A stretch of 64,000 nt of DNA from Poecilobothrus nobilitatus (taxonomy: Eukaryota; Arthropoda; Insecta; Diptera; Dolichopodidae): contig OX352772.1 of NCBI GenBank assembly GCA_947095535.1, positions 120,893,877-120,957,876 of the forward strand, in the 5' to 3' direction. The notes beneath the pieces are model-generated. The model did no database searches, had not been told where the DNA came from, and saw nothing but the letters and a program-made list of their open reading frames with translations. Positions 22,075 to 32,110 of the stretch are shown here, piece after piece (positions within the stretch are counted from its first letter, which is position 1; every line of letters starts with the position of its first letter). A program made the translations under genes and the position numbers.

Positions 22075-22102
22075 TTTAATTTTTGGGAGAGTTGAACAGT
22101 AA

Positions 22103-22285
22103 TATAAGAAAAAAGAAGAAATCGTATTGTCAGATGAGTACCAAGAAGTACTAATGAAAACTGGAACCGTGGTATCTCCAAATCGCAACTTTTATTTTTA
22201 CGATTATCAAAAAGTAACAAATCAAATTTTAAAACCTAAGATGCCATTTAAAATATCATGTTCAAGCATAGATACTAATGTATGA
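22103..22285 (+). pseudogene. Unrecognised open frame, upstream partner of an ATGA overlap
   Basis: 60 codons without an internal stop encode EEIVLSDEYQEVLMKTGT, then VVSPNRNFYFYDYQ, then LKPKMPFKISCSS. The amino-acid mix (no Ile/Lys/Asn monotony, Pro and Gly present) is more protein-like than random AT-rich DNA. There is no ATG near the 5' end, so it is a fragment if real. It overlaps the next frame by ATGA. No family is recognised. Confidence 0.3.
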
Positions 22286-22410
22286 AAAAAACTAATAATA
22301 AAGTATCAGTCTCCAGAAGCAGAACATATTCCGGAGATTTAGTAAAATGTGAAGTACCTACTAAAATCAAAATGTTCTTTAAATGCAATGTCAAAATCAA
22401 AAAAAACTAG
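22282..22410 (+). pseudogene. Unrecognised small open frame, downstream partner of an ATGA overlap
   Basis: ATG at 22282 overlaps the stop of the previous frame. It encodes 42 residues (MKKTNNKVSVSRSRTYSG ... VKCEVPTKIKMFFKCNVKI). Basic, no motif known to me. It may simply be a frameshifted continuation of the same old gene. Confidence 0.25.
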
Positions 22411-22519
22411 AAAAAAAATAATAAAGTGTCCAAACAAAAGAGTGAAGATGTAAGAAAACTTATGAACATATTGATTTTGTTAACGACTGTATTGATTTTG
22501 TGATAACATACCTCACTCT

Positions 22520-23320
22520 ATGAAAAGTATTAAAAGGCCACCCAAATCTTGGTTTAATCGCATTTGTGCAAATTCAATATCTAAAAAAGAGGAAGCTTTT
22601 CAAACCTACAAGAGTGATAGGACTGAAGCTAATAGGGCGAGCTATATCGCGGTTAGAAACTGGTGTAGGAGAGTTATCAACAAGCAAAAGTTCTTGCACA
22701 ACAGACGGTTGAGAAGACAACTTTTGCATCTTCCTAAAAATAGCAAATCCTTTTGGACCTTTGCTAAGAGCCTTAAGGGTAAAAGTGGCGGATCTTCGTT
22801 GCCGCCGTTGGTTGATATCAATGACGAAATTGAATCCGATCCCAAAGAAAAAGCAGATTTATTTGCCAAAAATTTCGCCTCCAATTCAACATTGCCCCAG
22901 TCAACAGAAAGACCATGTATTCTTCCCGAGGTTAACTGCTCCTTAAGTAGAATTTCTTTCAGAACTCGTGCAGTTCTAAAAGCTCTTAAAAATTTGGATA
23001 CAAAAAAGTCAGCCGGTCCAGATGGCATTACTGCCACGGTTTTAAAAAATACTTTTTCTACTATTGCGAAACCATTGCGCAATCTCTTCCATTTATCCTT
23101 CTCTTCGGGTAGATATCCTACCGAGTGGAAGAAGGCGCACGTACATCCTATCGCCAAAAAGGGAGAAAAAAGCAATCCCTCAAACTACCGCCCTATTGCC
23201 ATTACTTCGATCCTCTCCAAAATAATGGAAAATTTAATAAATAGAAAGCTTCTGAAATATCTACATAACAAAGGATTAATTCATGATCGTCGATATGGGT
23301 TCCCATCGGTCAACAGGTGA
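22520..23320 (+). pseudogene. LINE B copy 2 ORF2, linker and RT fingers
   Basis: 266 open codons carry KSWFNRICANSISKKEEAF, SFWTFAKSLKGKSGG, then KSAGPDGITATVLKN, HVHPIAKKGEKSNPSNYRPI and ITSILSKIMENLINRKLLKY. These are RT blocks 0-2 of a Jockey-clade element in good condition. The frame shifts at about 23290 within the YGF..HRSTGDL block. This is the best-preserved copy of the region in the window. Confidence 0.85.
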
Positions 23321-23639
23321 TCTCATGACATGCCTTTGTGAAAGGCTCAACATCAGCCTCCACCATTCAGGGGAGTCCGATGTTGTCGCTTTGGATATTT
23401 CTAAAGCTTTTGACCGAGTTTGGCATCATGCTTTAATTGCTAAATGCAAAGCAATCGGCCTCGGTGATGTATTTGTAAAATGGATTGGAGATTTTCTTTC
23501 GAATCGCTCGATTCGTGTACTGGTCGATGGTTATTCTTCTGACCAATTCAAAATTAATGCTGGTGTCCCTCAAGGATCTATTCTCTCTCCGACACTTTTC
23601 CTAATATTTATAAACGATATTTATATACTTAAAAGATAA
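23283..23639 (+). pseudogene. LINE B copy 2 ORF2, RT palm
   Basis: The frame continues the RT: HRSTGDLMTCLCERLN, VVALDISKAFDRVWHHALI (first aspartate block), DGYSSDQFKINAGVPQGSIL, SPTLFLIFINDI. A stop at 23637 precedes SFADDGTLVASYEE, which is readable in another frame near 23650-23690 and holds the second catalytic box. Confidence 0.85.
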
Positions 23640-23893
23640 CCTCCAATTCAATCCATAGTTTTGCAGACGACGGCACGCTCGTTGCTTCTTATGAAGAGAA
23701 CGCCAGTAAATATTCTGCTTCGCTTGAGCTAAATCTCGACTTGCATAAAAATTTCTAATTGGGGCAAAATTAACAGAGTCGATTTTAACTCTGAGCAAAC
23801 TCAGTGCTGTTTAGTCTCTCGGAAAAGAAACATTTCGATCCCAACTTTAACTTTTCAAGGTGAAGTTTTGCAGCATGCGGGGAGCTCAACATC

Positions 23894-24152
23894 TTGGGCA
23901 TGGAACTAAATCAAAAATTAAGTTGGTCCAATCATATTATTGGTATAGCTAAAGATGCATCTAGGTGTATGGGTTTCCTGTATCGTTGTAAAGCCTTCTT
24001 TTCATTTTCTGATCTCCTAAATATCTATAAAACATATATAAGACCAAAGATGGAGTACAATGCAAATATTTGGGCAGGATAAAATGCAAAATAGAGCAAT
24101 TCGTCTAATAAATGATCCCAATGTCACCTCTACGCTCTCTCCACTCGGTCTA
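23894..24152 (+). pseudogene. LINE B copy 2 ORF2, thumb and partial C-terminal domain
   Basis: ELNQKLSWSNHIIGIAKDA, CMGFLYRCKAFFSFSDLLNI and KMEYNANIWAG match copies 1 and 3. After IWAG the frame stops and resumes as QNRAIRLINDPNVTSTLSPL. The match ends about 24152. Confidence 0.75.
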
Positions 24153-25032
24153 CTTCAAATTTGGTACTAGGATGTTGTTTCCTGAATCCTTGATTTGTCC
24201 AAAATTTGAGATGAATTGGAGTGGTTGTTCGGGTACCTCCCACACAACTCCCAAAATCGAACAAGCATATATTCGAAATTAATAAAGATAGAAACTTCAA
24301 ATTTGGTACTAGGATGTTGTTTTGGAAGTTGTGTGGGAGGTAACCGAAAAGCTCCTCCAATTCATCTCAAATTTTGGACAAATCAAGGATTCAGGAAACA
24401 ACATCCTAGTACCAAATTTGAAGTTCCTATCTTTATTAATTTCGAAGATATGCATGTTCGGTTTTGGGAGTTGTATGGGAGGTACCCGAACAGCTCCACC
24501 AATTCATCTCAAATTTTGGACAAATCAGGGATTCAGGAAACAACACCCTAGTACCAAATTTGAAGTTTCTGTTTTTATTAATTTCGAAGATATGCTTGTT
24601 CGGTTTTGGGAGTTGTATGGCAGGTACCCGAACGACCACTCCAATTCCTCTCAAATTTTAGGGATATCAGGGATTCAGGAAAACACTTCCTCGTATAAAA
24701 TTTAAGTTTCTATCTTTATTAATTTCGAAGATATGCGTATTCGATTTTGGGAGTTGTATGGGAGGTATTCGAACCCCTGGACCGATTTTGTCCAGATTCG
24801 AACTTCGCCTTCCTTTTGTAATTAGTAACCTACTATATAAATTTCATCAAGATAGCTTCACTAGTTTTTGAGTTATCGTGCGAACGGGCGAACGTACATC
24901 GCTAAATCGACTCAGGAGGTGATCCTGATTCAGAATATATATACATGTCCATATCTAACTCGCTTCCTTTTGGTAATTACCAACACCATACCAATGTTAA
25001 TATACCCTATACTTAATGTATAGGGTATAAAA
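24153..25032 (-). mobile_element. Composite repeat R, copy 1 (inverted; Helentron/DINE-1-like)
   Basis: Read on the minus strand this is the same layout as 29340-30780. A terminal hairpin (ATACCCTATAC...GTATAGGGTAT, 25003-25029) leads to ACCATACCAATGTTAATATA, then GTTATCGTGCGAACGGGCGAACG, then a tandem array of about 140-bp units (AACATCCTAGTACCAAATTTGAAG...). The array reverses direction at about 24320. No gene is present; the open frames across it are by-products of the repeat. Terminal hairpin plus central minisatellite is the plan of non-autonomous Helentrons (inference). Confidence 0.65.
25003..25029. repeat. Terminal hairpin of composite repeat R
   Basis: Perfect 11-bp arms ATACCCTATAC/GTATAGGGTAT around a 5-nt loop. 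Nearly the same hairpin occurs at 29342-29368 and 50762-50788. Confidence 0.85.
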
Positions 25033-25075
25033 ACGGACCACCTTTAATGGTTTTACAATTATTATTAAAATAAAA

Positions 25076-26022
25076 TAAAAACGAGGAAGAATACAGTTGC
25101 CTTTGTCAACTCTTAGATACCCGTACGAACCGTTTGTATGTTCACAGCCTGTCACTCTGCTTACAATATTATTTTTTTAATATTTTAGTATTTTAAAATA
25201 ATTTGGGTGAATTTTATAATTTCTAGAATTATGGGTTGTACATATATTCAAACTATATGTTTATACATTCTTCAAAAGCAGATTTTAACCTTCCACATAA
25301 CGATTATCAATCCAAAACTTTTTCAAATATTCTATAGTACAATTTAAGACTAAGCAGTAAATGTATATTAAATTTACTTAGTACAAAATAGTAAATATAA
25401 TTTTAAATATTATATTATATTAAGGCGCACATAGTATATTATTATATTGCTATAAGTATATCGCCATACATTGCAATATTTCTTTAAAAATATTTCCATT
25501 CATAGAATAATTTCTTATAAGTACAATAAAATACATATATGTATGTATGTAAATACGGCGCTATATAATATACATCTACACTCTTATCATTCATTCATCC
25601 GTAACATATACGATATGTAAATACACATGATATTATATAAGTATGTATGTATATCAATATCATATAAATAAAAATTCTTTAAGCAACCGTTATGTTGTTT
25701 ATTTATTTACTTTTTTTGTACTACGCATTATATCCTCAACAATTTCAAATTATCGAGTAAAACAAAATGCAAAAAATTCGTTAAAGATATTTGTTAGAAA
25801 ATTTGAAAAAATCAAGTAACACTTTCGTCAATTAAAAAGTAACCCTATATTATTAAAAAAAGTTGTTAACAGAAGTAAGAGTATAATGTTGAAGCTTTAA
25901 TTTTTGTGTATTACTTCAAAAAAATTTTAGTAGGTGTTCAAGTTACAGGTGTTTAAAAATAAGAAATTTTCAGGTTTTGACCCCTTACAGCTCCTAAACG
26001 GGGGGTGATACAAAAAAAATTT
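25076..26022 (+). repeat. Foldback left arm
   Basis: Pairs with 26388-27335. It contains AGATACCCGTACGAACCG near 25117, related to the ends of the element at 12893. Confidence 0.85.
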
Positions 26023-26387
26023 CTGAAATGACTCATACTTATTTTCAAAGATCTAACTTCTATCGAAATTTCAAGTTTCCAACTTAAACCCTTTAGAAGA
26101 TAGAAGGGTTAAAGGATTTTACAAAATTTTAGTTTCGTATAACGGTAAATTAAGACACAGTTAGCAGTTACAGCAGTTAAAATTTCATAGCTCTATTTCA
26201 AAAAAAATGTGGGGATCTAAAAGTTAGGTGTTCGAGAGCTACCCGAAGTTTTGGTCGGAACTCAAGCAAAAAAATAGGGAACCTACAAATTGCTCCTAGA
26301 ATATTTTGTGTAAATTTCAAGATTCTAGCTTTCTTAGTTTTTGAGTTAGCGTGCTGACGGACGGACATGGATTTTTTTGACGGACGG

Positions 26388-27335
26388 AAATTTTTTTTGT
26401 ATCACCCCCCGTTTAGAAACTATAAGGGGTCAAAAACCTAAAAATTTCCTATTTTTAAACACCTGTAACTTGAACACCTGTTAACATTTTTTTGAAGTAA
26501 TACACAAAACTTAAAGCTTCAATATTATACTCTTATTTCTGTTAACAACTTTTTTTAATAATATAGGGTTACTTTATAATTGACGAAAGTGTTACTTGAT
26601 TTTTTCAAATTTTCTAACAAATATCTTTAACGAATTTTTTGCATTTTGTTTTACTCGATAATTTGAAATTGTTGAAGACATAATGCGTAGTACAAAAAAA
26701 AGTAAATAAATAAACAACATAACAGTTGCTTGAAGAATTTTTATTTATATGATATTGATATACATACATACTTATATAATATCATGTTTATTTACATATC
26801 GAATATGTCACTGATGAATGAATGATAAGAGTGCAGATGTATATTATATAGCGCCGTATTTACATACATACATATAAATGTATTTTATTGTACATATAAG
26901 AAATTATTCTATGAATGGAAATATTTTTAAAGAAATATTGCAATGTATGGCGATATACTTATAACAATATAAATATACTATGTACGCATTAATATAATAT
27001 AATATTTAAAATTATATTTACTATTTTGTACTTAGTAAATTTAATATACATTTACCGTTTAGTCTTAAATTGTACTATAGAATATTTGAAAAAGTTTTGG
27101 ATTGATAGTCGTTATGTGGAAGGTTAAAATCTGCTTTTGAAGAATGTATAAACATATAGTTTGAATATATGTACAAGACATAGTTCTAGAAATTATAAAA
27201 TTCACCCAAATTATTTTAAAATACTAAAATATTAAAAAAATAATATTGCAAGTAGAGTGACAGGCTGTGAACATACTAACGGTTCGTACGGGTATCTAAG
27301 AATTGACAAAGGCAACTGTATTCTTCCTCGTTTTT
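26388..27335 (-). repeat. Foldback right arm
   Basis: Reverse complement of the left arm. The part 26635-26960 also resembles 62320-62690. Confidence 0.85.
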
Positions 27336-27527
27336 AATTTAATTTCATGAATACATTTCGCTACAAATAATCTAATTTCTTATTTTTGCCTACCTTCATC
27401 GGCACTATTTATGGGACTAAAACAATAAAAATTTACTTTAGTTTAAGAAATAAGAAAATATCAAAGTTATGACTACAGTAATTTTATAAGAATGAACAAC
27501 AAAAACCGGGAGCGTGTCAAAAACCGG

Positions 27528-27592
27528 TTTATCATAATCCTGTTTTATCAAAATCCTGTTTATCAAAATCCTGTTTTTCAAAATCTTTTTTT
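27528..27592. repeat. Short tandem repeat TTATCAAAATCCTGT
   Basis: About four units of 16-17 bp with small length changes (TATCATAATCCTGTT, TATCAAAATCCTGTT and so on). Confidence 0.8.
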
Positions 27593-27788
27593 GAAAATCC
27601 CACCGATTTTTCTTAAAAAATCAAGTTTTTATTTTGTTGAAACCTAAGGTAGAAAATATGGGAGCAAGCTATATTTTGGAAAAAAGATATCTTGATAAAA
27701 GAAAATCTTGTAAAAAAAAATCTTAAATTTAATCTTGAAATAAAATATTTTACAAGATTTTATTTTATGTCTTTTAAAGAAGAAAAAG

Positions 27789-27990
27789 AGGCGTCGGTGG
27801 CCTAGTTGGTAAGAGCGCATAAATATGTTTACAGCGTATTTTATACAGCAGGAGTTTGGGTTCGAATCCCACCGCACAAATCGTAAGAGTTATTCTTCTT
27901 TACGATATTTACAGCCACGCCGAACAAGAAATACTGTGTAATTTCTTGTCCACATTTATGAGGCCGAGAAATGCATTAAAAAAAAAAAAA
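27789..27990 (+). mobile_element. tRNA-derived SINE
   Basis: The head carries an A box (TGGCCTAGTTGGTAAGAGCGC) and a strong B box (GGGTTCGAATCCC). A body with ACAAGAAATACTGTGTAATT and GAGGCCGAGAAATGCATT follows, then an A-tail of 14 (27977-27990). The head resembles a tRNA but has an over-long middle segment. No clear target duplication. The GCCGAGAAAT motif links it to the SINE at 11803. Confidence 0.8.
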
Positions 27991-28030
27991 TTTTTTTAAA
28001 TTAAAAGTTTTTCAATAAAAAAAATATAAA

Positions 28031-28330
28031 ATCAGGATTGCCCCTGTTTCCGGAATATTTATATATATCTATATGCGAGATTCTGAATTAGAACGGATTT
28101 TAGAGTTGGATTCAAAAGCAGGGTTGCCTCTTTTTCCAAAATACCTATATATATAATAGGTATATGCCACATTCTGAATTAAGAGTGATTGTAAAGTTGA
28201 ATTCAAAATCAGAATTATTTGCCTTTTAGAGAATATTTATATATATGTATATGCGAGTTCCTGAATCAGAAGGAATTTTAGAATTGGATTCAAAATTAGG
28301 GTTTTACGCTTTTTCAAAATATTTACAAAA
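28031..28330. repeat. Minisatellite, about 90-bp unit x 3.3
   Basis: Successive units start AGGATTGCCCCTGTTTCCGG, AGGGTTGCCTCTTTTTCCAA, AGAATTATTTGCCTTTTAGA and AGGGTTTTACGC. Each continues through an ATATATAT core to ATTCTGAATTAGAA and GGATTCAAAA. Related inverted units lie at 10262-10445. Confidence 0.8.
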
Positions 28331-29185
28331 GCAAATAATTTTTGTTCGGGTTTTTTTTCCAAATTTTTATTAACTGGAGATTATTTTTTCCAGATTTTTT
28401 TAATTGTAGATTTTTTTTTTGAGGTTTTTGGTTAGTTCAAGATTTTTTTTTCAGATATCGGGAGAGACTCATCTATAACATACAAAAATATATAATGGCC
28501 AAAATATATTAAACATAAAAAATGTTTATGATTCTGTCTTTATACCTACATACAAACCATATAAACTTTTCAGCTGTACTTCGAAAAAATCAAAATCGTT
28601 TTTATTGAATAGTTTTGTTTTTAATTAATTAATTTTTAATAAAATAGTTTTTAATTTTCAGTTGAAAAGAAATAATTTGAATACTCTTAATAATAAAAAT
28701 GTTAATTTATTATAATATAGGAGCCAAAACCTATTTGATTAGCGCTCTTAATATTTTTAAACTTACGTAGGTATATAGTTATGTAATTATTTAGATTAGC
28801 TTTAAACATTATTATATAATTAAAATAAAATAAAAAGAGAAAACAAAATCAATAAAGCCTTTTACAGTCATGTTTCCTTTGAAAATTTAGTTCTAATTAT
28901 TTATAGTATTATAGTACAATTAATTTATAGTTGAAAAATCAATTGTATTAGCTGTAACATATCTATATGACATAAGTTGAAGACTAATAAAAATTAAAAA
29001 AAAAAACATTAACACTTGAAAATAATAAAATTTAAAAAAATGAAGTAGAGAAGGCGACGTTTTTCAAAAACGAGATTTAATATCAGACCAACTTTTTTTA
29101 TTAGTTAAATGTTGTCATCAATTATTTAGGAGAAAATTTAGAAAAAACAGAAAGGAATGTTGTTTTGAATAACGCACAAACGTAT
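28331..29185. other. AT-rich, no feature seen
   Basis: No motif-bearing frame, RNA gene or paired repeat was found. Confidence 0.45.
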
Positions 29186-29504
29186 ATATATGCTCTATAT
29201 ACCTATTTACTCCAAGTATAGGAAAAAAAACTTTTATTCCAGTGAATCTATAATTTAACATTGATTTGTTCCCTTATTACCTTAAACTTATTTATTTAAA
29301 CAAAATATTTAATAAAAGTCACTTATTATCACTTATCTTATTATACCCTACACCTAAAGTATAGGGTATATTAACTTTGGTATGGTGTTTGTAACCACCA
29401 AAAGGAAGCGAGTTAGATAATGACATGTATATATATTCTGAATCAGGATCACCTCCTGAGTCGATTTAACGATGTCCGTCCGTTCGCACGATAACTCAAA
29501 AACT

Positions 29505-30500
29505 AATAAAGCTATCTTGATGAAATTTATATAGCAGGTTACTAATTACGAAAGGAAGTAAGTTCGAATCTGGACAAAATCGGTCCATGGGTTCGGATTC
29601 TAGAAGCCTCCGAATGATTCCGGAGCAAACGAGATTATCTCCAAAACCAACAAAGATAGAACCTTTAAATTTTGTACAATGATGTTCCTTCCCGTTCGAT
29701 TTATGTCTCTGAAATTTAAGAGGATTCGGTCCATGGGTTTGGATTTTGGAAGCTTTCGAACGAGCACCATAGCAAATGAGATTATCTCCAAAACCAACTA
29801 AGATATAACCTTCAAATTTGACAGAGTGGTGTTCTTTCATGTTTTATTTGAGTCTCTAAAATTTGAGAGGATTTGGTCAATGGGTTCGGATTTTGGAAGC
29901 TTCCGAACGAGCACCAGAGCAAACGAGATTATCTCCAAAATCAACAAAAATAGAACCTTTAAATTTTGTACAATGATGTTCCTTCCCGTTCGATTGATGT
30001 CTCTGAAATTTAAGAATATTCGGTTTATGGGTTTGGATTTTGGAAGCTTCTGAACGAGTACCAGAGCAAATGATATTATCTCCAAAACCAACAAAGATAT
30101 AACCTTTAAATTCGGCAGAATGGTGTTCTTTCATGTTTGATTTAGGTCTCTGACATTTGAGAGGATTTGGTCCTTGGGTTCGGATTTTGGAAGCTTCCGA
30201 ACGAGCCTCAGAGCAAATGATATTATCTCCAAAAGTAACAAAGATATAACCTTTAAATTAGGCAGAATGGTGTTCCTTCATGTTTGATTTATGTTTCTGA
30301 AATTTGTGAGGATTTGGTCCATGGGTTCAAATCTCGGAAGCTTTCGGACGAGCCCCAGAGCAAAGAATTGAAAGAATTTGAACCACGGGTTCGTATTTTG
30401 GAAACTTCGGGACGAGCACAAGAGCAACGAGCATATCTCCAAAACCAACAAAAGTAGGACTTTTAAATTTAGTACAATGGTGTTCTGGCATGTTTTCTTT
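29505..30500. repeat. Tandem array, ~147-bp unit, alternating A and B variants
   Basis: Landmarks AAAGATAGAACC or AAAGATATAACC recur at about 29652, 29800, 29946, 30093 and 30240, spacing 146-148. A-type units read TTTTGTACAATGATGTTCCT and B-type units CAGAATGGTGTTCTTTCATG, in the order A B A B B. Each carries GGGTTCGGATTTTGGAAGCT (variant forms). Confidence 0.8.
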
Positions 30501-30820
30501 ATGTTCCTGAGATGGATTCGATGAATTGGAGTGACAATTCGGGTACCTGACACACACCTCCCAAGGACTAACAATCTTCGAAATTAATAATGATAGAAAC
30601 TTAAAATTTTTTACAAAGGTGTCAAGCATATCCCAAGAGGATGCCTCTTTTACGTTCCTGAAATTCGAGTTGAATAAGACGGAAAAGGGAAGAAGTTCAA
30701 GCAGCTGCTTGATTTTTAATGATGGATTTTTAATTTAATTCGAATTATTCAGGTGTAAGATATTAATAAGTCGGTCGCATCGACTTACTGTTACATTTAC
30801 TTGTTTTTATTTATTTACCT

Positions 30821-31165
30821 ACTTCAATACGTTATGTTGTTAGTTATTTCTTAGTTCTTAGTTAGTTATTTTGCTTTGATATAAATTATTATGTAAAAAA
30901 TCTATAAATTTTGGCATTGTACTTTTCGTGTAGTGGGTGTCGGTCCTGTGGTGGAGACAGCTGATTTTTTTTATTCGTATTCATTCTTATTTGTTTGTAC
31001 GCATGCTTATTAGATTAGAAATTATTAGAATTTGAATGTTTAATAATTTTTGGCTGGGATATATAAAGCGTATAAAAAGCGTATGTGTGAGTTTAGTAAA
31101 ATTAAAAATAATTTTATTATGCATGTATAAGAACATAACGTATTGAAGTAGGTAAATAAATAAAA
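30821..31165. repeat. Inverted repeat flanking an inverted segment
   Basis: ACCTACTTCAATACGTTATG (30821) and its reverse complement (CATAACGTATTGAAGTAGGT, near 31134) flank DNA that is in the opposite orientation to the same segment at 51640-51830. Confidence 0.75.
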
Positions 31166-31310
31166 AATAAGATAAGTGATAATAAGTATTATTTGATTGT
31201 AGATAAGTAAATGTAATAAGTGATTGTAATAAGTAAATATTAAAATAAATATTTGATTGTTTGATTGTAAAGCTACACGGCATGGGTTTTTATCATATAA
31301 TTTTTTGCTA

Positions 31311-31760
31311 TTAAGACAATCGAATATTAACTTTAAATACGAAATCAGCGGTTGCTAAAGCACAATTTTTTCGAGTAACGAATTTATTTGTTGAAACTAG
31401 TGCCCTAATAGAAGTAGCAACTGAGTGACTAAGAACCTGACTTGCTAATTTAACATTCATTCTTTCAAATGAATTTGAAAAAATATGCTTTTTTGAAAGC
31501 TTTGGGCACATTTTTTGGCTGTTGTCTCTTTCGTGAAAGTAAAGCGATGGAATAATTTTAAAAGAAACTTCGCCGTCATCAGTATTTAAATCATATTTGA
31601 GTAATGTATTACGAATAGATTTAATTAAGTGACCAGGATCGAAAAGTGCAAAAACTTTTTTGAGTCGGAACAATTTATTTTTCAAAACAACTATTATCAC
31701 AAAACAACGTCCATTTAAAAGCGCCAACAGAAAATTTTTTTGAATTGACCCAATCTCAAA
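31311..31760 (-). pseudogene. P-element-type transposase fragment
   Basis: Minus strand, 138 open codons. It shows FALFDPGHLIKSIRNTLLKY, then SLYFHERDNSQKMCPKLSKK, HIFSNSFERMNVKLASQVLS and SVATSIRAL, ending TADFVFKVN. This matches the central catalytic region of P/THAP9-type transposases (usual FD.PHL.KS.RN..., R..PKLT..H..P, KM.VK.AAQV.S). The THAP domain and the N-terminal half are missing, apart from a short frameshifted stretch up to about 31760, and the C-terminus ends at a junction near 31318. Confidence 0.8.
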
Positions 31761-32104
31761 TCAATATATTTGATCAACTTTTTCTCAAAATTTTCATCAA
31801 AAGAACTTAAAAAAAAACATTTTATATTGTTGTTTGGAAGCTACTAATAAATCGGATAAATATTCCCCGTGGTTCAACGAAAATGAAAAATGCTTTACAC
31901 ATAAAATTAAATTTGTTATTAAAAAAAGAAACCAAATGGTCAAAGGAAAAATTAATAATTGAGGAAGAACAAAAAGCTAAGGAATCCAAGAGGGAAAGAC
32001 AAAAAAATAGTCAAAAATAATTCATAACTAAATATACACTAGTATTTGCCCGCCCCTCTAAATTCGAGGTGTTATAATTAGCAATTACAACACAGTATAT
32101 ACAG
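31761..32104. other. Target-side DNA left of the Polinton
   Basis: A Lys/Asn-rich plus-strand frame (31810-31975, WFNENEKCFTHKIKFVIKK) has no family that I recognise. The rest is AT-rich. Confidence 0.35.
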
Positions 32105-32110
32105 TACAAT
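32105..32110. other. Polinton target-site duplication, left
   Basis: TACAAT directly abuts the TIR start. The right copy is TACAGT (47360-47365), five of six identical. Six-bp duplications are characteristic of Polintons. Confidence 0.65.

Larger units (their letters stand above)
22505..24152 (+). mobile_element. LINE B copy 2: Jockey-like, 5'- and 3'-truncated
   Basis: It begins inside ORF2 at the pre-RT linker and runs through the RT to the thumb and part of the C-terminal domain (QNRAIRLINDPNV near 24091-24120), then gives way to the composite repeat at about 24153. Frameshifts occur near 23290, 23635 and 23760-23890. Eleven codons present in copy 3 after IWAG are missing. No A-tail or 3' UTR remains. 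Confidence 0.85.
25076..27335. mobile_element. Foldback element, 2.26 kb, 0.95-kb inverted arms
   Basis: Left arm 25076-26022 and right arm 26388-27335 are reverse complements with only scattered differences. Examples are the outer end AAAAACGAGGAAGAATACAG on both sides, and CCCCTTA...AAACGGGGGGTGATAC at the inner ends. The central 365 bp is unique, contains no convincing gene and has GACGGACGGACATGG near its right side. Both ends abut AT-rich DNA, so the target duplication is ambiguous. Such foldback DNA transposons are non-autonomous unless they carry a transposase; none is visible here. Confidence 0.85.
29190..31290 (+). mobile_element. Composite repeat R, copy 2 (longest)
   Basis: A left flank (CTATATACCTATTTACTCC...AAAAGTCACTTATTATCACT) is shared with 50610-50760. 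Then come the terminal hairpin (29342-29368), AACTTTGGTATGGTGTTTG, a GTCCGTCCGTTCGCACGATAA block, a tandem array of about 147-bp units (29505-30500) and the terminal block GTCGGTCGCATCGACTTACT (30767-30786). Beyond 30800 a 200-bp segment is inverted relative to copy 3. AAGATAAGTGATAATAAGT near 31166 mirrors the left flank. The open frames across it are repeat artefacts. Confidence 0.65.

Noticed and set aside
24130..24705. Open frames with repeated HLKFWTNQGFRKQHPSTKFE-like text
   Set aside because: Same reason: translation of the 140-bp array, read on both strands.
27791..27877. Functional tRNA gene
   Set aside because: The region between A and B boxes is too long and unpaired; body and A-tail identify a SINE.
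29496..30629. Several overlapping open frames of 65-114 codons
   Set aside because: They follow the 147-bp tandem unit in several frames and directions; products repeat the same strings and no motif is known.
30987..31283. 98-codon minus-strand ORF
   Set aside because: It covers AT-rich repeat flank shared with 51586-51819, and the product is low-complexity.
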